This document shows positions 18,226 to 25,487 of a stretch of 37,151 nucleotides of DNA, piece by piece. Position 1 is the first letter of the stretch. Every line of letters starts with the position of its first letter. The notes beneath the pieces were generated by a model that did no database searches, had not been told where the DNA came from, and was given only the letters and a program-made list of their open reading frames with translations. The translations under genes were made by a program, and so were the position numbers. The stretch comes from an uncultured Desulfovibrio sp. (GTDB lineage Bacteria > Desulfobacterota > Desulfovibrionia > Desulfovibrionales > Desulfovibrionaceae): positions 1 to 37,151 of the forward strand of contig CASEWR010000141.1 of assembly GCA_949291675.1 (NCBI GenBank), read 5' to 3'.

Positions 18226-18780
18226 ATGCTCAACGCCACACAGTGTGTTCTGTACAGCGGCGGTGCTGCCGGCACCGAGCAGTTTTTCGGTGCTCTGGCC
18301 GAAGGCTGGGGAATTGAGGAAGTGAACTACAGCTTTGAAGGCCATCAGATCGAACGCAGCCGCGGCGTGCGCGTGCTGACCAGCGAAGAGCTTGCACTGA
18401 AGGATGTGAGCCTGACCTATGTCTCCAAGCTGATGAATCGCGAATACACCCGCGCTCCTCTGTTCCGCAAAATCCTGCAGAGCATCTGCTGGCAGGTGAG
18501 CAGCGGCAACCAGGTCATCGTGGTTGGTGCCATTCAGCCTGACGACACCGTCAAGGGCGGCACCGGCTGGGGTGCAGAGTTTGCCAAGATCTGCAACAAG
18601 CCCCTGCTTGTCTTCGACCAGGTCCGCAACGGCTGGTTCACCTGGGAAAAGAGCTGCTGGCAGGCTGTGGAAAACCCCGTTGTGGAGCAGGCCCACTTTG
18701 CAGCCACGGGTACCCGCTTCCTGGAAGACAACGGCCGCGACGCCATCAGCGACCTCTTCAAGCGTTCCTTCAACCGTTAG
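18226..18780 (+). CDS. SLOG/LOG-like Rossmann protein, function unknown
   Basis: A 184-residue soluble protein. The N-terminus CVLYSGGAAGTEQFFGALAEGWG reads in two parts: a beta strand and the glycine turn SGGAAG (residues 11-16). A second glycine motif, GGTGWGAEFA (111-120), resembles the GGxGTxxE nucleotide-binding motif of LOG/lysine-decarboxylase-like and DprA-like proteins, followed by a strand KPLLVFD. This suggests nucleotide or nucleotide-sugar binding, but no function should be assigned. The start at 18226 has GGAGG nine bases upstream; the in-frame ATG at 18190 does not. It precedes the siroheme decarboxylase gene but a terminator-like hairpin lies between. Confidence 0.7.
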   Translation: MLNATQCVLYSGGAAGTEQFFGALAEGWGIEEVNYSFEGHQIERSRGVRVLTSEELALKDVSLTYVSKLMNREYTRAPLFRKILQSICWQVSSGNQVIVVGAIQPDDTVKGGTGWGAEFAKICNKPLLVFDQVRNGWFTWEKSCWQAVENPVVEQAHFAATGTRFLEDNGRDAISDLFKRSFNR

Positions 18781-18896
18781 GCAGCTGCCAGGCACAAGCC
18801 AGGCACACGGGTACAGCCTGCTGCCGCAGGGCTTTTGACGGATATCAGACAAGTCCCCGGGAGAAAAACAGTCACTGAACAGGCCTTCGGGCTTGT

Positions 18897-18929
18897 CAGG
18901 GACCGTTTTTCCCTGAGGGCGCTTTTTTT
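18897..18929 (+). terminator. Probable terminator after the SLOG-like gene
   Basis: CAGGGA and TCCCTG form a 6-bp stem with a seven-base loop, possibly extended by imperfect pairing, followed within seven bases by seven T (18923-18929). It separates the SLOG-like gene from the next gene. Confidence 0.55.
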
Positions 18930-18993
18930 CTTCACTGCTCTTAAGTTTTTGTACGTTCTTGTACGTTCTTGTTCTTCCTCCAGGGAGGGTGCC

Positions 18994-19473
18994 ATGGCTC
19001 GTGAGTTCACGAAGGAAGAGAGTGACATTTTGCGCATTGTGCAGGCAGACCTGCCGGAGACGCTCACGCCCTACGCAGACATTGCCGCTGCGACCGGTAC
19101 CAGCGAGGACAAGGTCATTTCGCTTTTGCAGACCCTGAAGGATGAGGGCGTCATTCGCCGCTTCGGGGCCAGCATCAAGCATCAGCGCACAGGCTGGAAT
19201 GTCAACGCCATGGTTGCCTGGGTGGTGCCCGACGGGGCAGACGTGGATGCCCTGGGCAGGAAGGCCGCAGAGCACGAGCACGTCTCTCACTGTTACTACC
19301 GTCCCTCTTCTGCAGAGGACTGGCGCTACGAGCTCTACACCATGGTGCATGCCCGCTCGCAGGAAGAGTGCGAGGCTGTCATTGCCGAGCTGCATGACGG
19401 CATTGGCCTGCAGGACTACTTTGTCCTGACCAGCATCAGAGAGCTCAAGAAGATCTCGCCCACCTACTTCTAA
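18994..19473 (+). CDS. ahbB: Siroheme decarboxylase subunit (AhbA/AhbB, Lrp/AsnC-like)
   Basis: Part of the AhbA-AhbB enzyme that removes two acetate carboxyls from sirohaem to give didecarboxysirohaem, in the alternative haem pathway of sulfate reducers and archaea. The 159-residue protein has a winged-helix start ([17 protein letters not shown] then [14 protein letters not shown]) and a C-terminal ferredoxin-like part with [15 protein letters not shown] and [11 protein letters not shown], typical of this enzyme and not of AsnC regulators. I favour the beta subunit, but alpha and beta are paralogues. GGAGG lies five bases before ATG. hemL follows after 60 bases, so they probably share a transcript. 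Confidence 0.8.
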   Translation: MAREFTKEESDILRIVQADLPETLTPYADIAAATGTSEDKVISLLQTLKDEGVIRRFGASIKHQRTGWNVNAMVAWVVPDGADVDALGRKAAEHEHVSHCYYRPSSAEDWRYELYTMVHARSQEECEAVIAELHDGIGLQDYFVLTSIRELKKISPTYF

Positions 19474-19533
19474 CAGCGTACCTTCTTTTCACACCCGTCC
19501 TTTCAACATTCGCCTTTGTTCAGGAGCACAATC

Positions 19534-20805
19534 ATGGCAACCAGATCGGAAGAATTGTTTGCACAGGCCTGCGAGCTCATCCCCGGAGGCGTCAACAGCC
19601 CCGTGCGTGCCTGCCACAACGTGCAGAGCTCGCCCCTGTTCATAGCCAGGGGCAGGGGCTCGCACCTCACCGACATGGATGGTAAGGAGTATGTGGACTT
19701 CGTGCTGTCCTGGGGTCCCATGATTCTCGGCCATGCCGAGCCCTCTGTCACCAGAGCCGTGCAGGACGCAGTCATGCGCGGTACAAGCTATGGTGCTCCC
19801 TGCGAGGATGAGGTCACCCTGGCCCGCATGGTCTGCGAGGCACTGCCCTCTGTGGAAATGGTGCGCATGGTGAACAGCGGCACAGAGGCCACCATGAGCG
19901 CCCTGCGCCTGGCCCGCGGCTACACAGGCCGCAGCAAGCTGGTCAAGTTCATCGGCTGCTATCACGGCCATGCGGACAGCTTTCTGGCTGATGCAGGCTC
20001 CGGCGTTGCCACCTTCTCCATCCCCGGCACCCCCGGCGTGCCGGCTGCAGTGGTGGCTGACACCCTGCTTGCCCCCTACAACGACCTGGCTGCCGTGGAA
20101 GCACTCTTTGAGAAGGAAGGCGAGAACATTGCCGCAGTCATTGTGGAGCCTGTTGCCGCCAACATGGGCCTTGTGCTTCCGAAGGAAGGCTTTTTACAGG
20201 GACTGCGCGAGATCACCAGCCGTTTTGGTGCCCTGCTCATCTTTGACGAAGTCATCACCGGCTTCCGCCTCTCCTATGGCGGTGCCCAGGCACGCTTCGG
20301 CATTACCCCGGACCTGACCACCTTCGGCAAGATCATCGGCGGCGGTCTGCCTGTGGGCGCCTTTGGCGGCAAGGCTGAGATCATGAAGCACCTTGCTCCT
20401 GCCGGCGAGGTCTATCAGGCAGGCACCCTGTCCGGGAATCCCCTGGCCATGGCCGCAGGCATTGCCACCTTGGCACTGCTCAGGGGGCAGAACTACGATG
20501 CCCTGGAAGCAAGGACAGCCAGCTTTGCCGCAGAGCTTGAGTCCATTCTCAAGGCCAAGGGCTGCCCCATCCAGGTGCATACCATTGCCTCCATGTTCAC
20601 GCCCTACTTCTCTGACAAGCCTGTGACCTGCTTTGAGGAAGTGCAGCAGTGCGATCAGATGCTCTTCACTGAGTTCTATCAGCAGATGCGCAGACAGGGC
20701 ATCTACCTCGCTCCGTCTGCCTTTGAAACCGGCATGGTGAGCTTTGCGCATACAGACGATGACTTTGCCCGCGCTCTTGAGGCAGCCCGCAAGGTGAACT
20801 TCTAG
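19534..20805 (+). CDS. hemL: Glutamate-1-semialdehyde 2,1-aminomutase
   Basis: PLP enzyme that converts glutamate-1-semialdehyde to 5-aminolevulinate in the C5 tetrapyrrole pathway. The 423-residue length is standard. Motifs are [28 protein letters not shown] (phosphate loop), FDEVITGFR, and Lys266 in [17 protein letters not shown], the expected Schiff-base lysine. AGGAG lies seven bases before ATG at 19534; a TTG at 19516 is in frame but unnecessary. It follows a sirohaem decarboxylase gene and precedes cytochrome c3, placing first and late haem steps next to a haem protein. Confidence 0.96.
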   Translation: MATRSEELFAQACELIPGGVNSPVRACHNVQSSPLFIARGRGSHLTDMDGKEYVDFVLSWGPMILGHAEPSVTRAVQDAVMRGTSYGAPCEDEVTLARMVCEALPSVEMVRMVNSGTEATMSALRLARGYTGRSKLVKFIGCYHGHADSFLADAGSGVATFSIPGTPGVPAAVVADTLLAPYNDLAAVEALFEKEGENIAAVIVEPVAANMGLVLPKEGFLQGLREITSRFGALLIFDEVITGFRLSYGGAQARFGITPDLTTFGKIIGGGLPVGAFGGKAEIMKHLAPAGEVYQAGTLSGNPLAMAAGIATLALLRGQNYDALEARTASFAAELESILKAKGCPIQVHTIASMFTPYFSDKPVTCFEEVQQCDQMLFTEFYQQMRRQGIYLAPSAFETGMVSFAHTDDDFARALEAARKVNF

Positions 20806-20808
20806 AAC

Positions 20809-20824
20809 AAGCGAAATTTCGCTT
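20809..20824 (+). other. Perfect palindrome AAGCGAAATTTCGCTT after hemL
   Basis: A 16-base perfect palindrome followed by TT, four bases after the hemL stop codon. It can form a small hairpin or serve as a dyad binding site. A stronger terminator follows at 20874-20903. Confidence 0.6.
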
Positions 20825-20873
20825 TTGTCCGGCTGCCCGGCAGGACAAGAGCATGACAGTTTTCCTGTCCTTC

Positions 20874-20903
20874 AGAGCTCCGGATTGCCCGGGGCTCTTT
20901 TTT
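20874..20903 (+). terminator. Terminator after hemL
   Basis: AGAGCTCCGG pairs with CCGGGGCTCT (one G-U pair) around the loop ATTGC, followed by a run of T to 20903. A classic intrinsic terminator ending the ahb-hemL transcript. Confidence 0.88.
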
Positions 20904-21057
20904 GATCTGTCCTTTGCAGAGCTGCTGCTTCACAGTTGCAGGCAAACACGCTTTCAGAAAGCTCTTTTGTGAGAAAAAGCACATGCACTTTGGGCAAAGA
21001 TAGAGAAAAGAGCAGTGTCCTTTGCATGTATTTTCCCTTGTTTTGGCGCTCTCCCTG

Positions 21058-21086
21058 TTGACACAGACTGCATAGTATCCTATCCT
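21058..21086 (+). promoter_or_regulatory. Near-consensus promoter for cytochrome c3
   Basis: TTGACA (21058-21063), a spacer of exactly 17 bases and TATCCT (21081-21086). The predicted start near 21093 leaves a leader of about 117 bases before the ATG. The AT-rich leader has GTTGAAATATGCAGTTGTACGACGCAGTTACG-type repeats of CAGTT (split: GTTGAAATATGCAGTTG and CGCAGTTACG). A strong promoter suits an abundant periplasmic cytochrome. Confidence 0.8.
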
Positions 21087-21209
21087 GAACATACTATCAG
21101 TCGCAAATTGATTGATCAAACAGTTGAAATATGCAGTTGTACGACGCAGTTACGACAAACAGTTTGAACAAGCAGCTTGCGAAGAGTTTTTCGAGAGGAG
21201 GGGATATTT

Positions 21210-21605
21210 ATGCGTACCTGTTGTCTTTGCCTTTCTCTGCTGGCCCTGATGCTGTTTGCCGCTCCGGCAACGTCCTGGTCTGCTCCTGCAGTGCCGGATG
21301 GTCCCCTGGAGTTCAAGGGTGCCAAGAAAAGCGTCATCTTTAATCACAAGACCCATGCCGACTATGAGTGCAAGATCTGCCACCACGAAGTGAATGGCAA
21401 GGAAGACTACGGCAAGTGCGCCAACTCCGGCTGCCATGACGATCTCACCGGCAAGAAGTCTCCTGCCCTCTATGCCGTGGTGCACAGCAGAAAGGCTCTT
21501 GCCCATCAGACCTGCATGTCCTGTCACGTGGCGATTGTTAAGGAACAGCCCGAGCGCAAGAAGGAGCTGACCGGCTGCAAGGGCTCTGCCTGCCACGCGT
21601 CGTAA
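21210..21605 (+). CDS. Tetraheme cytochrome c3 (type I)
   Basis: Periplasmic electron carrier that accepts electrons from hydrogenases and passes them to membrane complexes during sulfate respiration. The 131-residue precursor has a signal peptide ending near residue 25 (WSA-PAVPDG). Four haem sites are visible: CKICH (54-58), CANSGCH (70-76), CMSCH (102-106) and CKGSACH (123-129), giving the CX2CH, CX4CH, CX2CH, CX4CH order of type I c3. Distal ligands are probably His46, His49, His59 and His92. Size and motif order fit a bis-histidinyl 13-kDa c3. GGAGG lies eight bases before ATG. It stands downstream of hemL with its own strong promoter. Confidence 0.97.
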   Translation: MRTCCLCLSLLALMLFAAPATSWSAPAVPDGPLEFKGAKKSVIFNHKTHADYECKICHHEVNGKEDYGKCANSGCHDDLTGKKSPALYAVVHSRKALAHQTCMSCHVAIVKEQPERKKELTGCKGSACHAS

Positions 21606-21655
21606 CCAGTCACAACCGATCACATTCTGCCATACACCGGATAGTCCTCCCGGGG

Positions 21656-21672
21656 CCTGACACCATGTCAGG
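21656..21672 (+). other. Hairpin CCTGACA-CCA-TGTCAGG
   Basis: A perfect 7-bp stem with a three-base loop, 51 bases after the cytochrome stop codon. No T-run follows. It may protect the 3' end of the message together with the terminator at 21701. Confidence 0.55.
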
Positions 21673-21700
21673 CTGACAGACAGTGTTTTGTCTCCTGAAC

Positions 21701-21744
21701 GGACTGCCTTTCGCGATGTCTCTCGCCGGAAGGCAGTCCTCTTT
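21701..21744 (+). terminator. Terminator after cytochrome c3
   Basis: GGACTGCCTT (21701-21710) pairs perfectly with AAGGCAGTCC (21730-21739), followed by TCTTTG. The 19-base loop can pair further. The T-run is short, so efficiency is uncertain. Confidence 0.7.
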
Positions 21745-22048
21745 GATCTCAGCTGACGCTGCTGCCCTGCCTGCTGTTCAGGGCTGCTGTTCAGGGCCTG
21801 TACCCCTGTCCTACTTCCCCGTGTGCGTAGCATGCTGTGTGCCTGTCAGGCTCCCGGCTGCAGCAGCACGTTACGACGCCATCATGCGTGCAACCGCGTG
21901 TCACTTTTGAGTGCCACCAGGAAGGCCAGGTTGAGTGGCACTGAGTGGTACTTTTTGCGTGGCACGCTTTTCGTGCCACTGCCCTGACGTCTGGCACTGG
22001 GGACAGGCTCGTGCTGCCCTGTGTGACTGTGTCACGTTGCCTTGTGTC
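21745..22048. other. Gap with GTGGCAC/GTGCCAC motifs
   Basis: About 300 bases without a convincing gene. From 21909 to 22010 the motif GTGCCAC or its complement GTGGCAC recurs, including a perfect hairpin GTGGCACG-CTTTT-CGTGCCAC at 21959-21979. This runs into the 33-bp array. Confidence 0.6.
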
Positions 22049-22057
22049 ATGCCCCGA

Positions 22058-22370
22058 AACTGTGTCGCTTTGAGCTGCAAAGTCTTCGGGGAACTGTGTC
22101 ACTTTGAGCTGCAAAGTCGCGGAGGACTGTGTCACTTTGCGCCGCAGAGCCCCGGAGGACTGTGTCACTTTGAACTGCAGAGTCCCGGAGGACTGTGTCA
22201 CTTTGCGCCGCAGGGCCCCGGAGGACTGTGTCACTTTGCGCTGCAGAGCCCCGGGGAACTGTGTCCCTTTGCGCCGCAGGGCCCCGGAGGACTGTGTCCC
22301 TTTGCGCCGCAGAGCCCCGGGGAACTGTGTCACTTTGAGCCGCAGAGCCCCGGGGAACTGTGTCGTTCCT
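22058..22370. repeat. 33-bp tandem array, ten copies
   Basis: The octamer ACTGTGTC starts at 22058, 22092, 22125, 22158, 22191, 22224, 22257, 22290, 22323 and 22356: one step of 34 bp, then eight steps of exactly 33 bp. The unit consensus is ACTGTGTCACTTTG, then CGCYGCAGAGCCCCGGAGG. Units have no spacers, so it is not CRISPR. Since 33 is a multiple of three, frames on both strands stay open with 11-residue repeats, but no frame has clear codon-like substitution or a ribosome-binding site. It ends about 185 bp before the rpsF promoter. Confidence 0.95.
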
Positions 22371-22554
22371 CCTGCTCTCTGTCAGTAATTCCAGGCTCCT
22401 GCACGAGCAGCACAGACTGTATCGCGCAATTTCGTCTGCAGCCGTCCTTTCCGGAACCGGGGCACTGTCAGCGAAGGGGAGAGGGGAGAGGCAGGCTGTT
22501 GTGCCGCATGCGGGCCATTTGCTGGCCGTACTCGATCAGGGCGTGGCATAGTTC

Positions 22555-22583
22555 TTGACAAGGGCAGGGGACACGGCTATAAG
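22555..22583 (+). promoter_or_regulatory. Strong promoter of the rpsF-rpsR-rplI operon
   Basis: TTGACA (22555-22560), a 17-base spacer and TATAAG (22578-22583, five of six). The start of transcription is expected near 22590, giving a leader of about 54 bases that contains the hairpin at 22596-22619. Confidence 0.85.
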
Positions 22584-22595
22584 GCGTCTTCCCTT

Positions 22596-22619
22596 GCTCA
22601 CCCCAGGGACGGGGTGGGC
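22596..22619 (+). promoter_or_regulatory. Leader hairpin before rpsF, candidate S6:S18 autoregulatory site
   Basis: GCTCACCCC and GGGGTGGGC form a 9-bp stem (one G-U) with loop AGGGAC. A CCG follows at 22629 just before AAGGAG. Many bacteria carry an S6:S18-binding RNA motif with a CCG element in the rpsF leader; position and size fit, but I could not verify the full motif. Confidence 0.5.
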
Positions 22620-22643
22620 TGTCTAAGCCGTAAGGAGATATTC

Positions 22644-22970
22644 ATGCGGAAATTTGAAACACTGATCCTTCTGTCGCCCGAACTGGCCAGCGACAATCGC
22701 GACCAGGTCGTGAACACGCTGAAGGAAGTCATTGAGCGCGAAGGTGGCACTGTCGCGGAAGTGGATTCCTGGGGCATGCGCGATCTCGCCTACCCTGTGC
22801 GCAAGCAGATGCGCGGCTTCTATGTTCGTCTCGTCTACACCGGCCCCAACTCCCTGGTTGCCGAGCTCGAACGTAACATTCGTATCGCCTACGAGAGCAT
22901 CTTCAAGTTCCTGACCGTGCGTCTGGAAGATGAAGTCGCCGAAGCTGCCAAGGACGGGGAGGTCGCATAA
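22644..22970 (+). CDS. rpsF: 30S ribosomal protein S6
   Basis: Small-subunit protein that binds 16S rRNA together with S18 on the platform. The 108-residue sequence [14 protein letters not shown]...[21 protein letters not shown]...FYVRLVYTG is diagnostic. It has a short acidic C-terminal tail. AAGGAG lies six bases before ATG. The stop codon overlaps the rpsR start by one base (TAATG), which points to coupled translation of the two binding partners. Confidence 0.97.
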   Translation: MRKFETLILLSPELASDNRDQVVNTLKEVIEREGGTVAEVDSWGMRDLAYPVRKQMRGFYVRLVYTGPNSLVAELERNIRIAYESIFKFLTVRLEDEVAEAAKDGEVA

Positions 22971-23233
22971 TGGCTTTCAGGAAGAGATTCGCACCGCGCC
23001 GCAAGTTCTGCCGCTTCTGCGCTGACAAGGAACTGCCTCTGGATTACAAGCGCGCCGACATTCTGCGCGATTTCGTGACTGAGCGCGGCAAGATCATTGC
23101 CCGCCGCATCACCGGTACCTGCGCTCATCATCAGCGCCTGCTGACCCGTGAAATCAAGCGTGCCCGTCAGATGGCTCTGCTCATCTACACCGCTACTCAC
23201 GATTCCAACGTCAAGAAAAAGAGCATGATCTAA
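22970..23233 (+). CDS. rpsR: 30S ribosomal protein S18
   Basis: Partner of S6 in the 30S subunit. The 87-residue protein has FCRFCADK (a Cys-x2-Cys pair, the zinc-binding 'C+' form), [19 protein letters not shown] and [29 protein letters not shown]. Start overlaps the rpsF stop. rplI follows after 12 bases. Confidence 0.97.
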   Translation: MAFRKRFAPRRKFCRFCADKELPLDYKRADILRDFVTERGKIIARRITGTCAHHQRLLTREIKRARQMALLIYTATHDSNVKKKSMI

Positions 23234-23245
23234 GGAGGCGTATCA

Positions 23246-23770
23246 ATGAAAGTTATTCTTCGCGCCGACGTGGAAAATCTCGGTATTCTTGGTGATGTGG
23301 TGACCGTGAAGCCCGGGTACGGCCGCAACTACCTGCTGCCCCAGGGCCTGGCCATGCTGGCCACCGAAGGCAACATGCATGCCTTTGAGCTTGAGCGCAA
23401 GAAGCTGCAGGCCCGTATGGACGCCCAGCGCGCCGAAGCCCGCAGCCTGGCTGAAAAGCTCGAAGCCCTGAGCATCGTCATCCCCATGCATGTGGGCGAG
23501 AACGACAAGCTCTACGGCTCCGTGACCACCACCATGATTGGTGATGCCGTGCTGGCTCAGGGTGTGGAAGTTGACCGTCGTCGCATCCTGCTCGACGCCC
23601 CCATCCGTACCCTTGGTGACTTCGAAGTGCGTGTGCGCCTGCACGCCGACGTCTTCGCCAACCTGCAGGTCAAGGTCGTTTCCGACCACCAGCCTGTGGA
23701 AGAGGAAGCTCCCGAGGCTGTGGAAGCCGAGGCCGCAGAGACTGCTGAGGCTGAGACCGCAGCTGAATAG
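23246..23770 (+). CDS. rplI: 50S ribosomal protein L9
   Basis: Large-subunit protein bound at the L1 stalk base. The 174-residue protein begins MKVILRADVENLGILGDVVTVKPGYGRNYLLPQGLA in two conserved halves, followed by the long central helix and a C-terminal domain (LYGSVTTTMI, VEVDRRRILLDAPIRTLG). The last 25 residues are a very acidic Glu/Ala tail, longer than in the 149-residue E. coli protein. GGAGG precedes ATG. The dnaB gene follows after 25 bases. Confidence 0.97.
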   Translation: MKVILRADVENLGILGDVVTVKPGYGRNYLLPQGLAMLATEGNMHAFELERKKLQARMDAQRAEARSLAEKLEALSIVIPMHVGENDKLYGSVTTTMIGDAVLAQGVEVDRRRILLDAPIRTLGDFEVRVRLHADVFANLQVKVVSDHQPVEEEAPEAVEAEAAETAEAETAAE

Positions 23771-23795
23771 TAATTTCCGGTACATGTGATTTTTC

Positions 23796-25283
23796 ATGGA
23801 CAGGGAATCACGTCCAAAAAGCGCTCCCGGCAGACGCTCTGCCGGGAGCGCTTCTGCTAAGGGCACGAAAACTTCTGCCAAAAACGCGCAGGAGCAGCTG
23901 GTCAGGCGCATGCCTCCCTACAACGAGGAGGCAGAACAGGCTGTTCTTGCCGCGCTCATGCTGCACGAAGATCAGTGCGATGACATCTTCGCCATGCTGC
24001 AGGCAGAAGACTTCTATCTGCCGAGGCACGCCATAATCTTCCAGGCCTGCGCGGATCTGCACGAGGCCCGCTCGCCCCTTGTTCCCCAGGCCATTGCCGA
24101 GTCGCTGCTCACCCGCAAGCTCCTTGAGGCAGCAGGGGGAACGGAATACCTCTTTTCCCTCTTCGACATGCAGGTCACTGCCGTCAACGGTGCGGACTTC
24201 TACGCTCCTGTTGTGCGCAGCAAGTCCATGCAGCGCAGGCTCATCAATACCTGCGCGCGCATCATGTCCACCACTTATGACACTCCCCATGACATGGTGG
24301 CAGGACTGCTGGACGAAGCCGAGCACAGCATTTTCGAGATTGCGGAAAAGACTGCCAGCAGCGGCGATCTGCGCCTGGTCGGCGACCTGCGCGATACCTT
24401 CTTTGACAAGCTTGAGACCAATGCCCGGAATCCCAGTGCCCTCACTGGCGTGACCACAGGCTTTGCGGACCTGGACAGGCAGACCGGCGGTCTGCAGGCA
24501 TCGGATCTCATCATTGTCGCAGCGCGTCCCTCCATGGGCAAGACGGCCTTCTCTCTGAACCTGGCGCTCAATGCCGCCCTGGACAGGAAGAAGGTGGCCT
24601 TCTTCTCCCTGGAAATGAGCTCTGAGCAGCTGGTGGCCCGTCTCATGTCCATCTGCGCCGAAGTGCCCCTGTTCAAGATCCGCCAGCCCCGCTATCTGAC
24701 GGACGAGGAGTGGCAGAAGGTCTACAAGGGCGCTGACAAGCTCAACTGCGGTCTCTACGTGGACGACACCCCGGCCCTCAAGACCATGGATCTGCGGGCC
24801 AAGGCCCGCCGCCTCAAGGCCCGCTCAGGCCTTGACCTCATCATTGTGGACTATCTGCAGCTCATGCGCCCCTCACGGCCCCTGAACTCCCGTGAACTGG
24901 AAATCTCCGATATTTCCCGTACCCTCAAGTCCCTGGCCAAGGAGCTTGACATTCCCGTCATTGCCTTAAGTCAGCTCAACCGCAAGCTCGAAGAGCGCTC
25001 GGACAAGCGTCCCATGCTCTCAGACCTGCGTGAGTCCGGCGCCATTGAACAGGATGCAGACGTGATCATGTTCCTGTACAGGGATGACGTCTACAAGCGC
25101 CATGACAAGAACGGCCACTCAGAGCCATTGCTGCAGAGTCCTACGGAAGTCATCATAGGCAAGCAGCGCAACGGTCCTGTAGGCACAGTCAATCTGCTCT
25201 ACATGTGCGAGTACACCTGCTTCAAGGATCTTACTGCCAGCTATGACGACATTTCCCCGTCTGAAAACGGCATTCTGAAGTAG
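23796..25283 (+). CDS. dnaB: Replicative DNA helicase
   Basis: Hexameric 5'-3' helicase of the replication fork. The 495-residue protein has the N-terminal DnaB domain (PPYNEEAEQAVLAALML), a Walker A motif ARPSMGKTAF near residue 245, LIIVDYLQLM (Walker B), ALSQLNRKLE, and the C-terminal arginine-finger region. ATG at 23796 has no clear ribosome-binding site. Translation may re-initiate from rplI, which ends 25 bases before. Codons 8-20 form a 16-bp perfect RNA hairpin, and the first 37 residues are a Ser/Ala/Lys-rich extension. Order rpsF-rpsR-rplI-dnaB is widespread. Confidence 0.95.
   Translation: MDRESRPKSAPGRRSAGSASAKGTKTSAKNAQEQLVRRMPPYNEEAEQAVLAALMLHEDQCDDIFAMLQAEDFYLPRHAIIFQACADLHEARSPLVPQAIAESLLTRKLLEAAGGTEYLFSLFDMQVTAVNGADFYAPVVRSKSMQRRLINTCARIMSTTYDTPHDMVAGLLDEAEHSIFEIAEKTASSGDLRLVGDLRDTFFDKLETNARNPSALTGVTTGFADLDRQTGGLQASDLIIVAARPSMGKTAFSLNLALNAALDRKKVAFFSLEMSSEQLVARLMSICAEVPLFKIRQPRYLTDEEWQKVYKGADKLNCGLYVDDTPALKTMDLRAKARRLKARSGLDLIIVDYLQLMRPSRPLNSRELEISDISRTLKSLAKELDIPVIALSQLNRKLEERSDKRPMLSDLRESGAIEQDADVIMFLYRDDVYKRHDKNGHSEPLLQSPTEVIIGKQRNGPVGTVNLLYMCEYTCFKDLTASYDDISPSENGILK
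23819..23853. other. Perfect 16-bp hairpin at the 5' end of dnaB
   Basis: Arms 23819-23834 and 23838-23853 are exact reverse complements around the loop CGC. On the minus strand the stem is followed by TTTGG, so it would look like a reverse-direction terminator; on the plus strand it lacks a T-run. It lies inside dnaB codons 8-20. Confidence 0.85.
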
Positions 25284-25378
25284 GTTACCGATACAGGCCG
25301 GGCACAGGCCGGGCACAGTCCCGCTGCTGGCCGGCACAGTCCGGGCACAGCTCAGGCTGACAGAGTCACTGCAGACGA

Positions 25379-25416
25379 AAAACGCCCCTTCTCCCTGCGA
25401 GGAAAAGGGGCGTTTT
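25379..25416. terminator. Bidirectional terminator between dnaB and alr
   Basis: AAAACGCCCCTT (25379-25390) pairs with AAGGGGCGTTTT (25405-25416). A-run and T-run flank the stem, so it can stop transcripts from both convergent genes. Confidence 0.92.
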
Positions 25417-25487
25417 CAGCGCTTTGTGCGCGAGACAGCATCTGCTGCTGTGTCAGCAGCCTGACTTGTGTCAGTGTCCGGCCAGTC

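Noticed and set aside
18220..19395. 391-codon minus-strand open frame opposite the SLOG-like and siroheme decarboxylase genes
   Set aside because: Antisense of two genes with good starts and recognisable motifs.
18994..19473. Lrp/AsnC transcriptional regulator
   Set aside because: The winged-helix start is shared, but the C-terminal [11 protein letters not shown] and CYYRPSS motifs and the hemL neighbour favour siroheme decarboxylase.
22058..22370. CRISPR array
   Set aside because: Units are contiguous and alike over their whole length; there are no unique spacers and no cas genes.
21791..22558. Open frames on both strands across the 33-bp array, with 11-residue repeats
   Set aside because: All follow from the period being a multiple of three. 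No ribosome-binding site and no codon-like substitution pattern in one frame. Kept as a repeat, not a gene.
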